Positions 5,915 to 9,908 of a DNA stretch of 9,908 nucleotides are shown piece by piece. The position numbers and the translations under genes were made by a program. The DNA lies in contig DATGSF010000251.1 in NCBI GenBank assembly GCA_035302865.1, positions 1 to 9,908 of the forward strand. The letters are read 5' to 3'. Source of the stretch: DATGSF01 sp035302865. GTDB lineage: Bacteria; Bacteroidota; Bacteroidia; Chitinophagales; Chitinophagaceae. Under the pieces are notes generated by a model. The model ran no database searches. It saw only the letters and a program-made list of their open reading frames with translations, and was not told the origin of the DNA. The stretch's first letter is position 1; each line of letters starts with the position of its first letter.

Positions 5915-8413
5915 ATGTTGCGTGAATTTATACTTTTATTAAGTTTTATATCTTTTTCCATTTTTTCCTGGGCTGTTAAAGTTGAAGGTACTGTTTATGA
6001 TGAAAAAGGGAATACAATTCCTTATGCAAGCATTACTGTTCAAAATACAAATAAAGGCACAACAAGTGATGCCGAAGGTTATTTTTATTTGCATTTAGAT
6101 ACTGGAAACTATATGCTAAAAGCTAGTTATATGGGATATGCTTCTCAAACTAAGGACCTACTGGTAAAATCTTCAAATCAAAAAATAGATTTTCACCTTA
6201 AACCCCATAGTATAGAACTTTCAGGTGTGGATATTAAGGTTAAATATGAAGATCCCGCTATTGAAATTATGCGTCTAGCTATAGAACGTAAAAAACAAAG
6301 AATTCAGGATATAAGAAGTTTTTCTTCCGATGTATATTTAAAAGGAAGTATGCGTTTCTTAAAATCTCCCAAAACATTTTTAGGAACAAATATAGAAGAG
6401 GATTATGATGCTCTGGGCTTAGACAAAGATGGGAAAGGTATAGTATATGGATTGGAGCAGAAAAGTTATTATATGAAAGATCGTGAACAGGAATTACATA
6501 AAATTGAATATGTAAGACAAAGTGGTGATCCACAAGGCTTAGGATTTAGTCAATTGCCTCCAATATTGGATGTTTATGAGAATAGAATAGACGTATTGGG
6601 AGTGAATCCTAGAGGATTTATTTCCCCTTTGCACAATCAAGCTTTTTTATACTATGATTTTGAGTATTTAGGAGAAATAATGGATGGAGATCAAAAGATC
6701 TTAAAAATTAAATTAAATCCTAAAAGAGCGAAAGAAGCAGTGTTTAAAGGAAATATTTATATTATTGATAGTACTTATGATGTGCATAGTGTGGAATTGA
6801 TTATTGATAAATCTGCAGAGATTAATATAGCTGATAAGCTAATTATAGATCAGATGTTCCGTTATATATCCAATCAGAGAGTGATTCAAAAACAAAATAT
6901 TTATGTAGAATTAGAATTGTTAGGATTCGTAGTTGGAGGGGATTTTTTAACAGCTTATTCTAATCAAAAAATTAATGAAGCTATAGATTGGGAAAAGGAA
7001 AATGTTAAGAAAAATATTGTTGCCCAATATAATAAAGATTATCAAAGCTTACAGAAAGAAGAAGAATGGGAAGAATTACGCCCGGTTAGAATGAGTGAAA
7101 AAGAAAAAGATTTCTTTAAAAAACAAGATAGTATTCTTGTAGAAGAGAAAAAAAAGGAAATAGAAGAAGTTGAGCTTCAAAGGAGAATTAGTATAGCAAA
7201 TATTATAGTTGGTGGAGAGTTATATAAGAAAAATAAATTTTCCTTTCACATGTCTTCACTATTTAAAGAGCTTAATTTTAATACCGTAGAAGGAGTAAAT
7301 TTAGCTTTAGATTTAAAAGGAAAATGGCAATTAGATTCTTTAAATGAATTGCAAGTGGGCTTACATCAAAGGTATGGTTTTCTTAATGGACATTATAATC
7401 CAAACTTGTATGTAGATTATAAACAAAAGAGCAATAAAAATTCTGCAGCTTATACGGCTATAAATTTAAGAGGTGGTAAAAAAGTCTTTGCAATTAATCA
7501 AAATGGTTTTTTACCAGAAATATTCAATACTTTTAGTTCTCTAGTGCAGGGAGTTAATCCTTTGAAATTGCAAGAGAAATATTATGGAGGTTTGGAAGCA
7601 GTTTATAGAAGTGGGACAGGTTGGATTATTTCTGCTGGTATGCAATATAATAAGTATATAGAACTTTACAATAGAACAGATTATGCATTTAATGCTTCTT
7701 TATCAGCTAATTATACCGAAAACAAACCAAAAGAATTAAATGCAGATTTTATTGAGAGTGCAGCAATAATACATGCAAAATTGCAATACCAGCCAGGATG
7801 GAAGTATATTTCATTTGAAGATTATGTTCGTCCTATTTCATCAAATTATCCCGTATTTAGCTTAGCAATAAACAAAGCAATTCCTAAACTTTTTGGTGCT
7901 GATGCCGACTATACGCAAATTGCATTTTCTATTGATCAGAGTACTTCTTTAAAAGCATTTGGTGCTTTACATTATTTTGGAGAAATAAGTTCTTTTCTTG
8001 GAAATAATTCTATAGTTCCTTGGGCAGAATGGAAACATTATAGATCCAATACTTTTATTTTACATAGTCCAAGTTATAAAGGCTTTTTTATGAAACCGTA
8101 TTACTTAATGAGTAATACTGCAGAATGGTCAAGTCAATTACATGCTGAATGGCAATGGAAAGGATTTATTACCAATAAAATACCAGGTTTTAAATACTTG
8201 CAATGGACTGGAGTTATAGGTGGACATGCTTTGTTATTGCCTGACAATAAATATTATAGTGAATTTACTTTTGGTTTAGAAAATATAGGATTTAAAATCT
8301 ATCGTTTTCTTAGAGCGGATGGGGTAGTAAGTTGGCAAACAGGATTTAAACCTATGTATGGTTTCCGTCTAGGAATTAATCTTGGAGCTTTACCTGTAGG
8401 AGTGGATTTTTAA
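5915..8413 (+). CDS. DUF5686 outer-membrane protein with carboxypeptidase-like regulatory domain
   Basis: Started at the ATG at 5915, the protein has 832 residues and a good signal peptide (MLREFILLLSFISFSIFSWA, residues 1-20). An in-frame TTG at 5876 would add 13 residues but lies before the likely promoter and would spoil the signal peptide. Residues about 22-97 are a carboxypeptidase-D-like beta-sandwich (VEGTVYDEKGN..TSDAEGYFYL). Residues 110-350 form the periplasmic part typical of DUF5686 (YEDPAIEIMRLAIERKK at 111-127, SDVYLKGSMRFLKSPKTF at 138-155). A charged segment at 380-425 is followed by alternating aromatic beta strands from about 430 to the C-terminus, which ends in GVDF with a terminal Phe, as in outer-membrane barrels. 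The family is widespread in Bacteroidota and its function is unknown. It is not a TonB receptor: no plug domain is present. It is monocistronic, divergent from nif3, and ends at the terminator at 8483-8516. Confidence 0.88.
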   Translation: MLREFILLLSFISFSIFSWAVKVEGTVYDEKGNTIPYASITVQNTNKGTTSDAEGYFYLHLDTGNYMLKASYMGYASQTKDLLVKSSNQKIDFHLKPHSIELSGVDIKVKYEDPAIEIMRLAIERKKQRIQDIRSFSSDVYLKGSMRFLKSPKTFLGTNIEEDYDALGLDKDGKGIVYGLEQKSYYMKDREQELHKIEYVRQSGDPQGLGFSQLPPILDVYENRIDVLGVNPRGFISPLHNQAFLYYDFEYLGEIMDGDQKILKIKLNPKRAKEAVFKGNIYIIDSTYDVHSVELIIDKSAEINIADKLIIDQMFRYISNQRVIQKQNIYVELELLGFVVGGDFLTAYSNQKINEAIDWEKENVKKNIVAQYNKDYQSLQKEEEWEELRPVRMSEKEKDFFKKQDSILVEEKKKEIEEVELQRRISIANIIVGGELYKKNKFSFHMSSLFKELNFNTVEGVNLALDLKGKWQLDSLNELQVGLHQRYGFLNGHYNPNLYVDYKQKSNKNSAAYTAINLRGGKKVFAINQNGFLPEIFNTFSSLVQGVNPLKLQEKYYGGLEAVYRSGTGWIISAGMQYNKYIELYNRTDYAFNASLSANYTENKPKELNADFIESAAIIHAKLQYQPGWKYISFEDYVRPISSNYPVFSLAINKAIPKLFGADADYTQIAFSIDQSTSLKAFGALHYFGEISSFLGNNSIVPWAEWKHYRSNTFILHSPSYKGFFMKPYYLMSNTAEWSSQLHAEWQWKGFITNKIPGFKYLQWTGVIGGHALLLPDNKYYSEFTFGLENIGFKIYRFLRADGVVSWQTGFKPMYGFRLGINLGALPVGVDF

Positions 8414-8482
8414 TTTATTAAAAATAACAACAATTTAATTTTTATATAAGCCAAGAAAAGAAAAATATAATAACTGAGAAAG

Positions 8483-8516
8483 AATAAAAGGTCATCCCTG
8501 TGAATGACCTTTTATT
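8483..8516. terminator. Bidirectional intrinsic terminator between convergent genes
   Basis: AATAAAAGGTCAT (8483-8495) and ATGACCTTTTATT (8504-8516) pair perfectly over 13 bp around an 8-nt loop (CCCTGTGA). The ends of the stem are A- and T-rich on both sides, so it can serve the DUF5686 gene (stop at 8413) on the plus strand and the ferredoxin gene (stop at 8546) on the minus strand. No other feature was seen in the 132 bp between the two genes. Confidence 0.9.
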
Positions 8517-8545
8517 TTATTAATTATTGTTTTAAAAAAATGTGA

Positions 8546-8893
8546 TTAAAGATGTAAACGCTCCTTCTTAGCTAGAAGCTCTTCTACTGTTTCTTGATAC
8601 ATTTCATCTGGAATACAGCAATCTACAGGACAAACAGCTGCGCATTGAGGCTCTTCATGAAACCCTTGACATTCTGTACACTTGTCTGGAACAATATAAT
8701 AGACATCCATAGAAACAGGTTCATGTGATGCATCTGCATTGGTTACATCGCCATTCATTAATGTATAATCTCCCGTTACACCCGTTCCGTCAGACATCTT
8801 CCATTCAATGCCACCTTCATAAATAGCATTGTTGGGACATTCTGGTTCACAAGCTCCGCAATTAATACACTCATCAGTGATAATAATAGCCAT
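8546..8893 (-). CDS. Two-cluster [4Fe-4S] ferredoxin, Alvin-like second motif
   Basis: This 115-residue cytosolic electron carrier has no signal peptide. The first cluster motif is classic, CxxCxxCxxxCP with Cys9, 12, 15 and 19 (CINCGACEPECP). The second is CxxC-x8-CxxxCP with Cys72, 75, 84 and 88, the spacing of Allochromatium (Alvin)-type ferredoxins. Two more cysteines, Cys92 and Cys93, follow at once. The two motifs are separated by about 50 residues (acidic, with a GTGVTGDYTLMNGD stretch), longer than in clostridial ferredoxins. A short charged helix ends the protein (ETVEELLAKKERLHL). By family it should carry two low-potential [4Fe-4S] clusters; the partner enzyme is not shown. It is convergent with the DUF5686 gene and divergent from a LuxC-like acyl-CoA reductase, a neighbourhood I recall as common in Bacteroidota, often with serine-biosynthesis genes that are not in this window. 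The ATG at 8893 is well supported because Cys9 follows closely. Confidence 0.93.
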   Translation of the reverse strand: MAIIITDECINCGACEPECPNNAIYEGGIEWKMSDGTGVTGDYTLMNGDVTNADASHEPVSMDVYYIVPDKCTECQGFHEEPQCAAVCPVDCCIPDEMYQETVEELLAKKERLHL

Positions 8894-8909
8894 ATTTAAA
8901 ATTTATATT

Positions 8910-8936
8910 TTGATATTAATATTTGGTTTTCCTTTG
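8910..8936 (+). promoter_or_regulatory. Possible promoter of the acyl-CoA reductase gene
   Basis: TTG at 8910-8912 and TTCCTTTG at 8929-8936 are 16 bp apart and resemble the -33 and -7 elements (TTG, TAnnTTTG), with one mismatch in the second. The leader would be about 36-40 nt. The element abuts the ferredoxin -7 candidate on the other strand, so the two promoters could interfere with each other. Confidence 0.3.
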
Positions 8937-8955
8937 CAAAAATACGAATTTGCAA
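8934..8955. repeat. Twin TTGCAA palindromes in the ferredoxin/luxC divergent region
   Basis: TTGCAAA (8934-8940) and TTTGCAA (8949-8955) form a 7-bp inverted repeat with an 8-bp spacer; each half contains the palindrome TTGCAA. The repeat overlaps the ferredoxin -7 candidate, so it is placed where an operator could act on both divergent genes. In AT-rich DNA with TTTG-containing promoter elements a chance origin is quite possible. Confidence 0.35.
8937..8944 (-). promoter_or_regulatory. -7 element of the ferredoxin gene
   Basis: On the minus strand this reads TATTTTTG followed by C, a full match to TAnnTTTG. It would give a leader of about 40 nt before the ATG at 8893. No TTG lies at the usual -33 distance. 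Confidence 0.4.
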
Positions 8956-8975
8956 GCACATAGAAAAAAGGAAAT

Positions 8976-9908
8976 ATGCAAATTCAAGAAAAGATAGAAG
9001 TATTAGAGAAATTAGCTAAGTATATGCTGTCTCATGAAGAGGAGTGGAAAGAGGTTAAATTAAGAGCAAATGATATGAATTATTGGTTCATTCCCAATAA
9101 TATAGATGAATCTGTAGAGGCCATTGCACATAGCTACTTAGATAGAAAAAAATTAGAAGACTTTATAGCATCATACAAATTATCGATAGATGCAGATATA
9201 GATACCGATCAAAAATTGGGTATAATAATGGCTGGAAATATTCCATTAGTAGGTTTTCATGATTTTTTAATGGGTTTTTTAGCAGGATATACCTTGCATT
9301 TAAAATTGTCTTCAAAAGATAAATTACTATTACGACATTTGATTGAAAAATTAAAAGAATGGGAACCGCGATTGAAAGATAAGATACACATTCAAGATAT
9401 GCTTAAAGATTGTTCTATGTATATAGCAACAGGAAGTAATAATACTGCTCAAACCTTTGCTTATTACTTCTCCAAATATCCAAATCTTATACGTCATAAT
9501 AGAAGTTCTGTAGCGATTTTAAATGGTAAAGAATCAGAAGAAGACTTGAAAGCATTAGCTAAAGATATCTTCCACTATTTTGGCCTAGGTTGTAGAAATG
9601 TAAGTAAAATTTTTATTCCTAAAGCATATGATTTTGCTCCTTTATTAGAAGCAATAAATAAATATGCTGTTCCTAAAGACCATCATCAATATTTAAACAA
9701 CTTTGATTATCAATTAGCATTAGTAATGCTGAATGGTGTACAATATATCAGTGCCGATCATATGATTTTAGTTGAATCTACTAGTAATTTTGCTCCTACA
9801 TCTATGTTGCATTATCAGTACTACGAGGATTTGTCAGAAGTTCAAGGAATTTTACAAGAAGATGCTGAAGAAATACAAACAGTGGTATCTAATATTTCAG
9901 AATTAAAT
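8976..9908 (+). CDS. LuxC-like acyl-CoA reductase, 3'-truncated by the window end
   Basis: The reading frame is open from the ATG at 8976 through the last base: 311 codons, with no stop reached. LuxC relatives in this phylum are about 350 residues, so roughly the last 40 are missing. Family signs are GNIPLVGFHDF (87-97) and ATGSNNTAQTF (151-161), which fit the cofactor-binding region of the aldehyde-dehydrogenase fold, and GLGCRNVSKIF (203-213), in which Cys206 is the predicted nucleophile that takes up the acyl group. By family the reaction is NADPH-dependent reduction of a fatty acyl-CoA or acyl-enzyme to an aldehyde. In luminous bacteria LuxC works with LuxD and LuxE, which are not present here, so the physiological role is unknown. 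An AAGGAA at 8968-8973 lies just before the ATG; its spacing is short for a ribosome binding site. The gene is divergent from the ferredoxin gene. Confidence 0.88.
   Translation, partial: MQIQEKIEVLEKLAKYMLSHEEEWKEVKLRANDMNYWFIPNNIDESVEAIAHSYLDRKKLEDFIASYKLSIDADIDTDQKLGIIMAGNIPLVGFHDFLMGFLAGYTLHLKLSSKDKLLLRHLIEKLKEWEPRLKDKIHIQDMLKDCSMYIATGSNNTAQTFAYYFSKYPNLIRHNRSSVAILNGKESEEDLKALAKDIFHYFGLGCRNVSKIFIPKAYDFAPLLEAINKYAVPKDHHQYLNNFDYQLALVMLNGVQYISADHMILVESTSNFAPTSMLHYQYYEDLSEVQGILQEDAEEIQTVVSNISELN

Noticed and set aside
6279..6533. Open frame of 84 codons on the minus strand
   Set aside because: It is antisense to the conserved DUF5686 region, with low-complexity hydrophobic translation and no promoter.

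Overview
The window is chromosomal DNA of a low-GC member of the Bacteroidota. Three things point there: a protein with a probable type IX secretion (T9SS) C-terminal domain beside a TonB-dependent receptor with a carboxypeptidase-like N-terminal domain, a DUF5686 outer-membrane protein, and starts that mostly lack Shine-Dalgarno sequences but sit behind AT-rich leaders with TAnnTTTG-like -7 elements. The genus cannot be resolved from sequence alone. No RNA genes, insertion sequences, CRISPR arrays or phage genes were seen, and no gene shows a frameshift.

Left part, minus strand. Bases 1411-467 encode a secreted PCMD-like protein with a T9SS sorting domain. It is followed 29 bp later by the first 145 codons of a TonB-dependent receptor (437-1) that runs off the window edge. 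The two look like an operon for binding and importing an unknown ligand. A 272-bp AT-rich intergenic region separates them from mutS2 (3804-1684), a MutS2-type ATPase that keeps its KOW-like domain but has no Smr nuclease domain. Upstream lies a strong intrinsic terminator (3861-3891), which closes a two-gene operon: nif3 (5784-4675) and, 6 bp after it, a coiled-coil/C4 zinc-ribbon protein (4668-3910).

Right part. A large outer-membrane protein of the DUF5686 family (5915-8413, plus strand) is transcribed divergently from nif3. It converges on a small two-cluster ferredoxin gene (8893-8546, minus), with a 13-bp-stem bidirectional terminator between them. Divergent from the ferredoxin is a LuxC-like acyl-CoA reductase (8976 to beyond 9908, plus). 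The pairing of a ferredoxin with an NAD(P)H-dependent acyl-CoA reductase suggests linked redox or lipid metabolism, but the sequence does not prove it.

Most of the window is ordinary core genome. The points most worth a second look are the LuxC/ferredoxin divergon with its twin TTGCAA sites, the Smr-less MutS2, the nif3/zinc-ribbon pair with a possibly leaderless start, and the PCMD/receptor pair of unknown substrate.
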